Source: Candidatus Stackebrandtia excrementipullorum (GTDB lineage Bacteria > Actinomycetota > Actinomycetes > Mycobacteriales > Micromonosporaceae). From it: a stretch of 36,111 bases of DNA. The position numbers and the translations under genes were made by a program. The DNA is taken from positions 1 to 36,111 of the forward strand of contig DXGR01000115.1 of the NCBI GenBank assembly GCA_019113825.1, in the 5' to 3' direction. This document shows positions 25,763-35,035 of this stretch, in pieces (the stretch's first letter is position 1; the number at the start of each line of letters is the position of its first letter). The notes under the pieces were generated by a model. It had not been told where the DNA came from. It saw only the letters and a program-made list of their open reading frames with translations, and ran no database searches.

Positions 25763-27607
25763 CTAGGGCACGGAAACCCCACCGAACGTATTCGCGGCAA
25801 CGACATTCCGTGATCCCGTCAACCGCGACGCGAACCATTCGATGGTGTCGTTCAACAACGCGACACGGGCGTTTCTCGTCCGAAGCACATGCCCTTCGTC
25901 GGCGAACATCGTCAATTCCGCGGGAACACCCGCCGCCCGCAATGCACGATGCAGCGTCAAAGCCTGATGCGACGGCACTTTACGGTCTTTGTCACCGTGC
26001 ACGATCAGAGTCGGTGTCCGGGTTCCGCTCAGATGAGTCACCGGCGAAATCGCGTCGAACCCGGCACGGTCGGGAAAACGCGCGTCGGGAACAAACCCCT
26101 CCCAGACCGGCCCCATCGGCGACGAACCGATGAAACTGTAATAGTCGCTAATGCCCGCACCGACCACGGCGGCAGCAAAACGGTTACTCCGTGCGATCGC
26201 CCAAGCGGTGAGGTAACCCCCGTAGCTCCAGCCGCCCACGCCCAACGCCGTCGGGTCGGCCACGCCTCGGTCCACCATCGCGTCGACACCACTGAGGACG
26301 TCTCTCAGCGGAAGGTCGCCGAGGCTTCCCCGTACGGCGTGCGCATACGCCCAACCGCGCCCGGTCGAACCTCTCGGGTTCGGCAGGAAAACCGCCATGC
26401 CGCGTGCCGCCAACAGTTGCGCCCAGTCCATCCAGGAACCCAACCAACCGGCGCTCCAGTGGTAATGCGGACCGCCGTGCAGGTTCACGACCATCGGTCC
26501 CGGTCCGGTCCGTTCCGGCTCCACCAGCAAACCCGTAATCGTCGTACCGTCACTGTCCCACGCGACCTCGGAGACCGGGGCGGTGTGACGGTCACGTACC
26601 CACGGGTTGGCGTCGCTGACGCGACGACGCCGAGAACCGTTCCACACATACAGATCCGGCGCCGCATCGCAACGGCCGTCAACAGAAACGATACGACCAC
26701 GCCTCCGGCCATAGGAGAAACGTGGTTGACCGGTCTCCATGTCCCCCAACGGTTGCGCCTCGCCAGGGCTGCTCCCCTGAAGCGGCACCCGCACGAGAGA
26801 CGACCGGGTATTCGTAAACACCTGTGCCACGACCGCGTCGTCGGCGGCCCAATCGGCGGCCAGAACCGTCCCCGCCTCGTCGGGCAGCAGCACGTGTGCC
26901 GGGCCGCCCGTCAACGGCACCACAGCCGGACGGTGCCCGTGCTCGATCCCACCGAGGCTGAACAGCACCCGCGAACCGTCCGGAGACACCTCGAGGGTCC
27001 GGTCGCGACTGGTCGGCCTGCTGGCGCCCTCACACAGAACACGCTCGACAAGCCCGGAGCCGACGTCGAGGAGGACCAGCCGATCGTCGTCGGTCACCGC
27101 GACCACTTTCGCCGGATCCGGTGTGGCCGTGACGTTCAGCACGTCAACGGCCGTATCGACAAGCCGGGCCGCGCCACCCGGGACCTCAACGATCCACAGG
27201 CGACAACGTCCGCCACGGTTCGCGACAACGAGCATCCCCACCGGCCCCGACGCCAACATCCGGACCCGCCCGAGGTCGTCCGGCAACCGGACCGTCACCG
27301 TCCCCGCCGCATCCGGTCCCGTGAGGATCGCGCCGTTCGCGTCGACGTCGGCCACCAGCGCCACGTCACCGGCGGGGCTCCAGCACGGCTCGCTCCCGAT
27401 ATCGTGCACCACGAGTCGACGCTCGACCGGCTCACCGTCGAGCCGCGTCGTCACCAATTCCACCGTCTCCGGGCCGGTATGGACGGTCGCGACATGCGAA
27501 CCGTCGGGCGACATCACCGGCCGCCCCAGCTCCACCAGTCCCGCGAGGTCCGCGGCCGACAACGGAACCGTCGTCGGCCGCGGTGCACCCATCACGTCAA
27601 ACCCCAT
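25763..27607 (-). CDS. S9-family prolyl-oligopeptidase-type hydrolase
   Basis: A 614-residue serine hydrolase. The first 340 residues or so are a beta-propeller-like region with WD40/TolB-type repeats (SPDGSHVATV, SPDGSRVLFSL). The C-terminal alpha/beta hydrolase domain has Ser in GGWSYGGY (about 459), Asp in VHGDKDRKVP (about 537) and His in DEGHVLR (about 568). No signal peptide is seen, so it should be cytoplasmic. It starts 4 bases after the stop of the siderophore-binding protein gene and is the last gene of an iron-regulated operon. Cleavage of an imported peptidic or ester siderophore is an attractive inference; a housekeeping peptidase is the alternative. ATG 27592 is another possible start. 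Confidence 0.9.
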   Translation of the reverse strand: MGFDVMGAPRPTTVPLSAADLAGLVELGRPVMSPDGSHVATVHTGPETVELVTTRLDGEPVERRLVVHDIGSEPCWSPAGDVALVADVDANGAILTGPDAAGTVTVRLPDDLGRVRMLASGPVGMLVVANRGGRCRLWIVEVPGGAARLVDTAVDVLNVTATPDPAKVVAVTDDDRLVLLDVGSGLVERVLCEGASRPTSRDRTLEVSPDGSRVLFSLGGIEHGHRPAVVPLTGGPAHVLLPDEAGTVLAADWAADDAVVAQVFTNTRSSLVRVPLQGSSPGEAQPLGDMETGQPRFSYGRRRGRIVSVDGRCDAAPDLYVWNGSRRRRVSDANPWVRDRHTAPVSEVAWDSDGTTITGLLVEPERTGPGPMVVNLHGGPHYHWSAGWLGSWMDWAQLLAARGMAVFLPNPRGSTGRGWAYAHAVRGSLGDLPLRDVLSGVDAMVDRGVADPTALGVGGWSYGGYLTAWAIARSNRFAAAVVGAGISDYYSFIGSSPMGPVWEGFVPDARFPDRAGFDAISPVTHLSGTRTPTLIVHGDKDRKVPSHQALTLHRALRAAGVPAELTMFADEGHVLRTRNARVALLNDTIEWFASRLTGSRNVVAANTFGGVSVP

Positions 27608-27610
27608 GCA

Positions 27611-28579
27611 CTAGGCCAACATCAAATCGGACACGTCGGTCAACACCCGGGTCGCGGCCTGGACCGAACCGCAGTCGAACCACCATTCGGCGTTCACCTG
27701 GTGAGCCCGGTCGTTCTCGACCGCCTCGAGGCGCTCCCACAACGGGTGGGTCGAGACCTCTTCATAGGCGGCTTCCACGTCCTCGGGATTGGATCCCGCC
27801 GACCCCACGAAGTAGAACATGGTCGCCGCGTCGGCGTCGGTCAAACGCTCGATGCTCAGGTTGACCGAGTTACCGCCCTCCTCGGTCTCATCCTCCAAGT
27901 GCACGGGCAGGCCCAGATCGCCGAGGATCGCCGCCGAGCACGACCGCGTGTACACCCGCAGGTCGTCGACGGCACGAATGTTCAGCAACGACACCGGTTC
28001 TTCCTGCAGACCCGCGGCGTCCAGTTCACCGGCCAGGCCCTCAACCTGAGACTGGTAGTCGGCCAGGCTCGCGGCGACCTCGTCGGGTTTCCCGATGGCG
28101 TCACCGATCACGCCCAACGTCTCCTGCCAACGCATCGCGTCCATCGACACGGCGACGGTCGGCGCGATCTTCGACAGCTGCTCGTAGTCGGCTTCCACGA
28201 AGGAGCTGAGCCCGACGATCACGTCCGGGTTCAGCGTCATGATCTTCTCGATGTCGAGTTCGGTGAACCAACCGACGTTCTCGACGCCTTCGGTGTCGAA
28301 TTCGTCCAGGTAGGACGGGAATGGCTCGCCGAACTGACGGTGAGAGGATCCGACGACGTTCGCGTCGGCGGCCAGGGCGGTCGGCAGCGAGTAATAGGGG
28401 TCGAGGGCCACCACGGTCTCCGGCGACACCGGGACCTCGGCCTCACCGAGCTCGTGTTGGACGGTGCGGGTTTCACCGTCCGCCTGGGCCGCGTCGCCGC
28501 CGCTGCCGCAGCCGGCCAGCACGACCCCCGATGTCAGCGCGGCGGCGACGACACGCCACAGCGAAGATTTAACGTTCAT
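27611..28579 (-). CDS. Iron-siderophore ABC transporter substrate-binding lipoprotein
   Basis: A 322-residue lipoprotein with a signal peptide ending in the lipobox LAGC (lipidated Cys24). The rest is the two-lobe periplasmic binding fold of the FepB/FhuD class (TroA-like): PETVVALDPYYSLPTALA, IEKIMTLNPDVIVGLSS, YEQLSKIAPTVAV, and a C-terminal part with HPLWERLEAVENDRAHQVN. It captures ferric siderophore outside the membrane and hands it to the two permeases. AAAGG precedes ATG 28579, which overlaps the ATPase stop as ATGA. The ligand class is not determinable by eye. Confidence 0.93.
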   Translation of the reverse strand: MNVKSSLWRVVAAALTSGVVLAGCGSGGDAAQADGETRTVQHELGEAEVPVSPETVVALDPYYSLPTALAADANVVGSSHRQFGEPFPSYLDEFDTEGVENVGWFTELDIEKIMTLNPDVIVGLSSFVEADYEQLSKIAPTVAVSMDAMRWQETLGVIGDAIGKPDEVAASLADYQSQVEGLAGELDAAGLQEEPVSLLNIRAVDDLRVYTRSCSAAILGDLGLPVHLEDETEEGGNSVNLSIERLTDADAATMFYFVGSAGSNPEDVEAAYEEVSTHPLWERLEAVENDRAHQVNAEWWFDCGSVQAATRVLTDVSDLMLA

Positions 28580-29418
28580 AATGGACCTTTCTTGACGGGA
28601 ACGGATTCTTGGGGCCGAACCCGGCCGGGCACAGCCGATCGTCGACCGACCGGCACCACCAGGGGCGTCCCTGCGGTGGGATCGGAGAGGATGCGGCACT
28701 CGATACCGAAGACGTCGCGGACCAGGTCCTCGTCGACGATGTCGGCGGGCGGACCGTGCGCAACAATCCGACCGTCCTTCAGTGCCACCAGTCGGTGTGC
28801 GTACCGGCACGCCTGATTGAGGTCGTGCAACACCACCACGACGGTGCGTTGCCGTTCCTCGTGAAGCCGCAGCAGCAGCTCCATGACTTCGAGCTGATAC
28901 GAGATGTCCAAAAAGGTTGTCGGCTCGTCCAGCAGCAGAGTGTCGGTTTCCTGCGCCAGGGCCATCGCGATCCACACCCGCTGCCGCTGACCGCCCGACA
29001 ACTCGTCGACGAACCTGTCGCGCAGGTCGTCGGCGCCGGCCAACTTCAGCGCCCGATCGACGGCCTCCTCGTCGGAACGACTCCACTGAGACAGCCAGGT
29101 CTGGTGCGGATAGCGCCCACGCGCCACCAGATCTCCCACGACAAGCCCTTCGGGAGCCGTCGGCGACTGCGACAGCAGACCGAGGCGACGGGCCAGCGCC
29201 TTACCCGGCAACCGGGCGATGTCGGCGCCGTCCAACATGACCGCGCCCGCCTTCGGTGTAACCAGTCTCGCGATGCCCCGCAGCAGGGTCGACTTTCCGC
29301 AGCCGTTGGGGCCCACCAAGGCGGTGATCGCGTTGTCGGCGAGGTCCGCGGACAGGTCCGCTATCACCTGGCGACTGTCGTAGGCGAGGTCGAGGTTGCG
29401 TATGTCGATACCGGCCAT
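28576..29418 (-). CDS. Iron-siderophore ABC transporter ATP-binding protein (FecE-like)
   Basis: A 280-residue ATPase of the siderophore/B12 uptake type. Walker A is GPNGCGKST at 36-44, the signature is DELSGGQRQRV, Walker B is LLLDEPTTFLDI and the switch His lies in VVVLHDLNQACRYAH, all as in FecE/FepC/FhuC. It drives import through the two FecCD-type permeases encoded just upstream. Its ATG shares one base with the stop of the second permease (TGATG), and its own stop overlaps the next gene's start, so the operon is tightly coupled. Confidence 0.95.
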   Translation of the reverse strand: MAGIDIRNLDLAYDSRQVIADLSADLADNAITALVGPNGCGKSTLLRGIARLVTPKAGAVMLDGADIARLPGKALARRLGLLSQSPTAPEGLVVGDLVARGRYPHQTWLSQWSRSDEEAVDRALKLAGADDLRDRFVDELSGGQRQRVWIAMALAQETDTLLLDEPTTFLDISYQLEVMELLLRLHEERQRTVVVVLHDLNQACRYAHRLVALKDGRIVAHGPPADIVDEDLVRDVFGIECRILSDPTAGTPLVVPVGRRSAVPGRVRPQESVPVKKGPL

Positions 29419-30488
29419 CAACCGGCCTCCTGTCGGCCGACCCGCCGCAGCAGGTAAAGGAAATAAGGACCGCCCAGCAACGGCGTGATGACGCCCAACG
29501 GCAGGGACGCGGGGATCACATGCTGTACCAGCAAATCGGACACCAGAACCAACAGAGCACCCACGGCACCCGCCACCGGCAGAATCGCCGTGCCGGGCGC
29601 GTTCGCCAGCCGCCGGGCCATGTGCGGGGCGATGAACGCCACAAACGAGATGGGGCCGCAGATCGCGACCACGGACGCGGCCAACATGACGCCGACCGCC
29701 AACGTCGCCATACGCATACGTTTCGGGTCCGCGCCCAGCGCCTTCGCCGTGTCCTCCCCCAGCGTCATGGCTTCCATGGGGCGACGCAACAGCATCGCCG
29801 CCGGCACGAGGAACACGACCACGGTGGTGAGGAACCACATCGATGTCGGTGTCGCCTGATCGAGCGAACCGACCATCCACCGCACGGCCGCCTGAGCCCG
29901 CATGCTTTCGCCCTGCACCAACAGGTAGGAGACCCCTGCACGGCAGAACACGTCCACGCCGATACCGATCAACACGAGCCGGTACGGGGAGACGTGCCCG
30001 GAACGCGCGTTGAGATAGACGACTGCGGCGGCGGCGATCGCCCCGGCGAACGCACCCAACGGCAGGAACGCGACGTGGCTGGAGTAGATGGTCAACAGGG
30101 CGACGGCCACAAGACTCGCGCCGGTGTTGACGCCGATGATGTCGGGAGACACCAACGGGTTGCGGGCGAAACTTTGGAACAGCGCGCCGGACACCCCCAA
30201 AGCGATGCCGGCGAGGACCGCCACGGCGACGCGGGGAAGCCGAAGTTCCAGAACGACCAGATCGTATTGGCCGCTGCCCTGCCCGATCAGCGTCGCCGGG
30301 ATTTCGGTAAACGGCACTTCGACCGCCCCGAGAGTCATGCCGTAGACGGCCAGCCCGACGGTGACGGCACCGGCCAACAACAGGATGACACCGATGCGCA
30401 GATCAAGGCGACGCGAGAACCGGCCGTTCCGGGTACGAACGGTACGACGGGCGCGGGGCCGAACGTCCGCCGTGCTTTGTCGACTCAT
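29418..30488 (-). CDS. Iron-siderophore ABC transporter permease 2 (FecCD type)
   Basis: A 356-residue permease with a basic N-terminus and about ten membrane helices. The family signature ELRLPRVAVAVLAGIALGVSGALFQ and the coupling segment GPISFVAFIAPHMARRL, where the ATPase docks, are both clear, as is the C-terminal EVGIATAVIGAP-like counterpart LPLGVITPLLGGPYFLYLL. ATG 30488 overlaps the stop of permease 1 as ATGA; the frame extending to 30656 is shadow. It forms a heterodimeric channel with permease 1. Confidence 0.94.
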   Translation of the reverse strand: MSRQSTADVRPRARRTVRTRNGRFSRRLDLRIGVILLLAGAVTVGLAVYGMTLGAVEVPFTEIPATLIGQGSGQYDLVVLELRLPRVAVAVLAGIALGVSGALFQSFARNPLVSPDIIGVNTGASLVAVALLTIYSSHVAFLPLGAFAGAIAAAAVVYLNARSGHVSPYRLVLIGIGVDVFCRAGVSYLLVQGESMRAQAAVRWMVGSLDQATPTSMWFLTTVVVFLVPAAMLLRRPMEAMTLGEDTAKALGADPKRMRMATLAVGVMLAASVVAICGPISFVAFIAPHMARRLANAPGTAILPVAGAVGALLVLVSDLLVQHVIPASLPLGVITPLLGGPYFLYLLRRVGRQEAG

Positions 30489-31525
30489 GTGGACACCAAC
30501 CGTCGACGTCGGATCAACAGAATGAACAGCGGGGCACCGATGACGGCCGTGGCGATGCCGACCTCGAGTTCGTCGGGACTGACCACGTAACGTCCCACGA
30601 TGTCGGCCGCCAGCATCAGCACCGGCGCATACAGAACCGAGCACGCGACGATCCACCGGTAGTCCGGGCCGGTCACGGTGCGGACGAGGTGCGGCACCAC
30701 CAGTCCCATGAAGGCGATCGGGCCGGCGGCGGCGACGGAACTGCCGGCCAACAACACGACCGCGGCAGCGGCGACGCCACGGACCACGACAACGCGCTGC
30801 CCCAGTGACGACGCCACGTCGTCGCCGAGAACGAGCACGTTGATCGCCGGAGCGGTCGCCAAGGCCGCTACCAGGCCGACGATCATGAACGGTGCCACCG
30901 CGGTCACGACCGACATGTCTCGTCCCGCAATGGAACCGACCATCCAGAACCGGAACTGGTCGAGTGTGCGTTCGTCCAGCAGGAGGACCGTCGACGTCGC
31001 CGACGACAGCAACGCCGCCACGACGGCGCCCGCCAGAGTCAACCGGACCGGGGTCATGGTGCCTCGGCCGCCGGAGCCGAGCCCGTACACGATGGCGGAA
31101 GCGGCCAGCGCACCCAACAGCCCAAACCAGACGTAGGACGTCGGGGCCGTGATACCGAGGACGGCAATGGCCACGATGATCGCCAGCGCCGCACCGGCGT
31201 TGACGCCGAGGATGCCCGGGTCGGCCAGCGGGTTGCGGCTCACCGCCTGCATAAGGGCACCGGCCACCGCCAGCGACGCACCGACGGCGATACCCACGAG
31301 GGTGCGGGGCAGCCGTAGTTCCCTCACGATGACGGCCTCATCGGACAATTCGCTCATCGGCGTCGACGAGAGCGCGGCCTGGATCGTCGACCAGTCGGTG
31401 TCGACGCTACCGAGCCGCAGGCTGGCGATCGCCGCCGCCAACAGTAGAATCAGGCCCAACACCATCCAGCCGAACCGCAGGATGGTGCGGTTGACGGTGG
31501 CGTCGGACGGTGTTCGGGTCTTCAT
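30485..31525 (-). CDS. Iron-siderophore ABC transporter permease 1 (FecCD type)
   Basis: A 346-residue permease, first gene of the iron-uptake operon, with about ten membrane helices. Diagnostic segments are RELRLPRTLVGIAVGASLAVAGALMQ, NPLADPGILGVNAGA, GPIAFMGLVVPHLVR (ATPase docking) and ELEVGIATAVIGAPLFILLI. The start has GAGGACGAGG directly upstream. A DtxR/IdeR-type box lies 45 bases before the ATG, so transcription should be repressed when iron is plentiful. Confidence 0.95.
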   Translation of the reverse strand: MKTRTPSDATVNRTILRFGWMVLGLILLLAAAIASLRLGSVDTDWSTIQAALSSTPMSELSDEAVIVRELRLPRTLVGIAVGASLAVAGALMQAVSRNPLADPGILGVNAGAALAIIVAIAVLGITAPTSYVWFGLLGALAASAIVYGLGSGGRGTMTPVRLTLAGAVVAALLSSATSTVLLLDERTLDQFRFWMVGSIAGRDMSVVTAVAPFMIVGLVAALATAPAINVLVLGDDVASSLGQRVVVVRGVAAAAVVLLAGSSVAAAGPIAFMGLVVPHLVRTVTGPDYRWIVACSVLYAPVLMLAADIVGRYVVSPDELEVGIATAVIGAPLFILLIRRRRLVST

Positions 31526-31569
31526 CCTCGTCCTCGCTCGACCGTCGATACCGACCGGAAGAGACTATC

Positions 31570-31588
31570 TCAGGTTTGCCTAACCTAA
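31570..31588. promoter_or_regulatory. DtxR/IdeR-type iron box
   Basis: TCAGGTTTGCCTAACCTAA matches the known consensus TTAGGTTAGCCTAACCTAA at 17 of 19 positions. It sits 45 bases upstream of the first permease start and 82 bases upstream of the divergent mannosyltransferase start. Iron-loaded DtxR/IdeR would block the leftward operon promoter. Confidence 0.85.
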
Positions 31589-31669
31589 TAATTCGCGTCC
31601 CGCCTTTTGGCTCTCCACTCCCACCACCGCAGCGGGCAACGTCGGCGCTACACGTTTACACTGCCCAGG

Positions 31670-33205
31670 ATGAACGCCGCAGCCGTCGATCACTCCGCAT
31701 CCAGGCTGCGCAGCGACCGCACCGATCCCGTGGTGACCGAGGAGCTGCGCGCACGGTTGACCGGCGACCGCCCCACCGACCGACTGCGCTGCTGGATCAC
31801 CGTCGCAACTGTCACCACATTCGCCGCCGTACTACGACTCATCGGGCTGACCCACCCCAAAGGTCTCATCTTCGATGAGATCTATTACGCCCAAGACGCC
31901 CATCAGCTCCTCGACCACGGCGTCGAATGGAACGTCGACTCCGACACCGGCTCCTACGTCGCCCACCCACCGTTCGGCAAATGGTGCATCGCCCTGGGCG
32001 AATGGCTCTTCGGGTACAACGAATTCGGATGGCGCATCGGCTCCGTCGTCGCAGGCGTCGCATCGGTCGTCCTCGTGATCCTGCTGGCCCGCAAACTCAC
32101 CGGCTCCACAATGCTCGGCGGCGCGGCCGGCCTACTCATGTCCATGGACGGCCTACACTTCGTCCTGTCACGCACCGCGCTGCTCGACATCTTTCTCATG
32201 GTGTTCGTCCTCGCCGCGTTCTACTGCATCGTCCTCGACCGGGAACATCAACGCCGCCGCTGGTTGAAAGCCGTCGAAAACGGCATCGACCCGACCGCCG
32301 GAGACCGCCCCCACTTCACGATCCCGTGGTGGCGCGTAGCCGCCGGCGTCCTATCCGGACTCGCCATGGGCGTCAAATGGAGCGCCCTGTGGTTCATCCT
32401 GCTTCTTATCGTCGTCACCTACGTGTGGGAATACCAACTGCGCCGCACCCTGCGCACACCACGGCCACTCCGCGACACCCTCCTCGACGAAACCGGTTGG
32501 GTCACCGCCTTCGGCCTCCTGTCCGTCGGCACCTACCTGGCCACCTGGACCGGCTGGTTCGCCAGCGACGACGGCTCTTTCCGACACTGGCGCGCCGACC
32601 AGGGCATGGAGGAACCGCCCGTCCTCGGCGCCCTCCACAACCTGTGGGAATACCACGTCGACGTCCTCGAATTCCACGAAAACCTCAGCTCCGAACACAC
32701 CTACCAGTCATGGCCCTGGCAGTGGCTCCTCAATGTCCGACCCGTCGTCTTCTTCTGGTCCTCCGACGTCGACTGTGGAACAGAACGCTGCGCCTCCGAA
32801 GTCCTCCTCCTCGGCACACCACTGCTGTGGTGGGCGTTCATCCCCGCGCTCATCGCGGTCCTGTGGTGGGCCGTCGTCAAACGCGACTGGCGCGCGTGGG
32901 CCATCCTCGCCGGCGTCTTCGCCGGAATCGCACCATGGCTGCTCTACCCCGACCGCACCATGTTCTTCTTCTACGCGATCCCCGCCCAGCCGTTCCTCGT
33001 CATGGCGGTCGTGTTCGCCATGGGCATGGCCATCGGGCCGCGCACCGCATCACCGGAACGCCGTCTCACCGGGGCACTCGCCTGCGCGGGCTTCATGGTG
33101 CTCGTGGCGTTGTGTTTCGCGTACTTCTGGCCGCTCTACACCGGTCAGGTCATGCCCTACGACGACTGGCACGCCCGCATCTGGCTGGGGTCCAACTGGA
33201 TCTAG
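31670..33205 (+). CDS. Protein O-mannosyltransferase (PMT family)
   Basis: A 511-residue polytopic membrane glycosyltransferase (GT39). The catalytic acidic motif in the first extracytoplasmic loop is FDEIYYAQDA, followed by AHPPFGKW. The RxxxxLLD-type region is SRTALLDIFLMVFVLAAFY, and a C-terminal four-helix part ends WPLYTGQVMPYDDWHARIWLGSNWI, as in the mycobacterial enzyme. It moves mannose from polyprenyl-phosphate-mannose to Ser/Thr of exported proteins during Sec translocation. ATG 31670 starts the conserved protein; TACACT 7 bases upstream suggests a -10 box and a leaderless message. Confidence 0.93.
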   Translation: MNAAAVDHSASRLRSDRTDPVVTEELRARLTGDRPTDRLRCWITVATVTTFAAVLRLIGLTHPKGLIFDEIYYAQDAHQLLDHGVEWNVDSDTGSYVAHPPFGKWCIALGEWLFGYNEFGWRIGSVVAGVASVVLVILLARKLTGSTMLGGAAGLLMSMDGLHFVLSRTALLDIFLMVFVLAAFYCIVLDREHQRRRWLKAVENGIDPTAGDRPHFTIPWWRVAAGVLSGLAMGVKWSALWFILLLIVVTYVWEYQLRRTLRTPRPLRDTLLDETGWVTAFGLLSVGTYLATWTGWFASDDGSFRHWRADQGMEEPPVLGALHNLWEYHVDVLEFHENLSSEHTYQSWPWQWLLNVRPVVFFWSSDVDCGTERCASEVLLLGTPLLWWAFIPALIAVLWWAVVKRDWRAWAILAGVFAGIAPWLLYPDRTMFFFYAIPAQPFLVMAVVFAMGMAIGPRTASPERRLTGALACAGFMVLVALCFAYFWPLYTGQVMPYDDWHARIWLGSNWI

Positions 33206-33286
33206 GGGCTGTCAGGCCGTGTGTTAATGTGAGCGTCGGTTTCTCGACCGGAACAACGAAACGTGCACGACGTCACGATTCACCGT

Positions 33287-35035
33287 TCACGACGGGAACC
33301 GAGGTTCCGGGGCTGTGGCGCAGTTGGTAGCGCGCTTCGTTCGCAACGAAGAGGCCAGGGGTTCGAATCCCCTCAGCTCCACCAGAAGGTCGTTGTTCAA
33401 ACCAGCGACATCACCGGTTTGAGTTCCAGATTCCGTCGTCCGTCCTTGGTGGTGGACGGCGAGGGTCTGGATGTCGGGGTTGAAGAACACGTTGAACGGC
33501 ACGCCGGGTTCGCCGTGGATGGTGTCGTCGTCGGTGACGATGAGCTTGTCGAAGAAGGCCTGATTGGCGATCCGGCGCAGTGAGTCGTCGATGCTCATGT
33601 AGATGGCATGCATGTCGCCTGCGAGGGCGAGGCAGTCCTCCAGGTGCGCTTTGGCTTGTTCATACTCGATGTCTCCGGCGTTGATCTGGGCGTCGAGGAA
33701 GGCGAGCCGTCGGGCGATGCGGTCCTGCTCGCTCCCCAGGAGGTCGAGGGGCACGGCGCCGGCGTAGTGGGCCTGCATGAGCTTCTGGCGTTCATCGCGG
33801 AGTGCGTCGCGTTCGATCTTGTACGCCTGGGCTTCCTGTCTGGCGACTTCGTGGAGCCGGTCGAACTCGCTGGTGACCAGCTCGCGCAGCGCATGAAGGA
33901 CGTGTTCGGGTATCTGCACGTGCCGGTAGTAGTCCTCGACGGCGGCTTCGATGTCGGGCACGAACATGGACTTGCGTTCGCAGTTGGTGCGCTTGGCGTG
34001 CCGTCCGGTGCACATGAAGTAGGGGTAGACGACCCCGCGGCGGCTCTTGGCGTTGGTCAGCGTGAGCCGGGACCCGCACTGCCCGCAGTACAGGGTGCCT
34101 TTGAGGTAATGGTCATGGGACTGGGTCTTCTCCCCGGAGGTCTGATGGGCGGTGAGCACGGCCTGGACTCGGTACCAGACCTCGGGCGCGACCAGGGGTT
34201 CGTGCAAGCCGTCGTAGCTGGCGCCGCGGAACCGGACGCTGCCCTTGTAGTAGGGGTTGGTCAGCATCTTGTGGATCGTGGACAGCACCGGCGCTTTGGA
34301 GGGCCGCTTCGGGGTCGGCACGGTGGTCAGGCCACGATCGATGAGTTCCTCGCGCAGGCTGATCGTGGAGTAGTTGCCGGTGGCGTAGGCCTCGAACGCC
34401 CACTTGACCAGGGGTGCCCGCTCGGGGTCGACCTCGACGGTGCGGACCTCGCGTCCGAGTTCGTCACGGCGGGTGACGTTGAGATAGCCCATCGGGGCTT
34501 TGCCGTTGGTGCCGCCGCCCTGGGCTTTCTGGTTCATGCCCTTGGAGACTTCACCGGCGAGGTTGCGGGAGTAGAACTCCGCGATGGTGGACATGATGCC
34601 GTGCAGCAGCATCCCCGAGGGGGTCTCGTCGATGTTCTCGGTCGCGGAGACGAGCATGACGCCGGCCTCTTTGAGGGCCAGGTGGATAGTCACGTCGTCG
34701 GCGCGGTTGCGGGCGAGCCGGTCGACCTCGTGGTCGATGCAGTAGGCGACCTGGTGGGTCTTGACGTACTCGATCATCCGCATCAGCTCGGGCCGGTCGG
34801 CCCTGCGGGCGGACTCGCCGGCGTCGATGAACTCTTCGATGATGATCGCGTTCAGCTCGCGTGCCTTGCGCAGGTTGGCCTCGCGCTGGGCGGGGATCGA
34901 GAAGCCCTCGTCCCGTCCGCCCTTGGAGGCCTGCTCCTTGGTGGACACACGCAGGTAGGAGACCGCGAGCGTGGTGGTCTCACCGACGCGATCCAGAGCC
35001 TCGGTGGCAGGTGGGAGTGATGTCGTGGTGGTCAT
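33287..35035 (-). CDS. Large serine recombinase / integrase
   Basis: A 582-residue site-specific integrase. The resolvase domain (about 22-170) has the nucleophile Ser31 in VSYLRVSTKEQ, with FSIPAQREANLRKA and DRLARNRADD. The recombinase domain follows (GYLNVTRRDELGREV, then ISLREELIDRGL, IHKMLTNPYYKG). A zinc ribbon has CGQCG and, 26 residues on, C-x9-C (MCTGRHAKRTNC), then a coiled-coil segment (about 410-470). The last 25 residues or so (beginning VELRGFEPLASSL) are translated from the antisense strand of the tRNA-Ala gene, so the natural stop was displaced by insertion. ATG 35035 starts the conserved protein; AAGG lies 11 bases upstream inside a folded leader. Confidence 0.93.
   Translation of the reverse strand: MTTTTSLPPATEALDRVGETTTLAVSYLRVSTKEQASKGGRDEGFSIPAQREANLRKARELNAIIIEEFIDAGESARRADRPELMRMIEYVKTHQVAYCIDHEVDRLARNRADDVTIHLALKEAGVMLVSATENIDETPSGMLLHGIMSTIAEFYSRNLAGEVSKGMNQKAQGGGTNGKAPMGYLNVTRRDELGREVRTVEVDPERAPLVKWAFEAYATGNYSTISLREELIDRGLTTVPTPKRPSKAPVLSTIHKMLTNPYYKGSVRFRGASYDGLHEPLVAPEVWYRVQAVLTAHQTSGEKTQSHDHYLKGTLYCGQCGSRLTLTNAKSRRGVVYPYFMCTGRHAKRTNCERKSMFVPDIEAAVEDYYRHVQIPEHVLHALRELVTSEFDRLHEVARQEAQAYKIERDALRDERQKLMQAHYAGAVPLDLLGSEQDRIARRLAFLDAQINAGDIEYEQAKAHLEDCLALAGDMHAIYMSIDDSLRRIANQAFFDKLIVTDDDTIHGEPGVPFNVFFNPDIQTLAVHHQGRTTESGTQTGDVAGLNNDLLVELRGFEPLASSLRTKRATNCATAPEPRFPS
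33308..33383 (+). tRNA. tRNA-Ala (anticodon CGC), CCA encoded
   Basis: The acceptor arm GGGGCTG pairs with CAGCTCC (one G-T pair), followed by A73 and an encoded CCA. The D stem is GCGC/GCGC, the anticodon stem CTTCG/CGAAG with loop TTCGCAA giving anticodon CGC, and the T arm AGGGG-TTCGAAT-CCCCT. It reads alanine codon GCG. Its 3' half is the insertion site of the adjacent integrated element. Confidence 0.97.

Noticed and set aside
26184-31583. Long plus-strand frames opposite the iron operon, including a 975-residue one
   Set aside because: They are His/Arg/Gln-rich shadows of strongly biased genes on the minus strand.
33608-35020. 470-residue plus-strand frame opposite the integrase
   Set aside because: Shadow of the integrase gene, whose domains are unmistakable on the minus strand.
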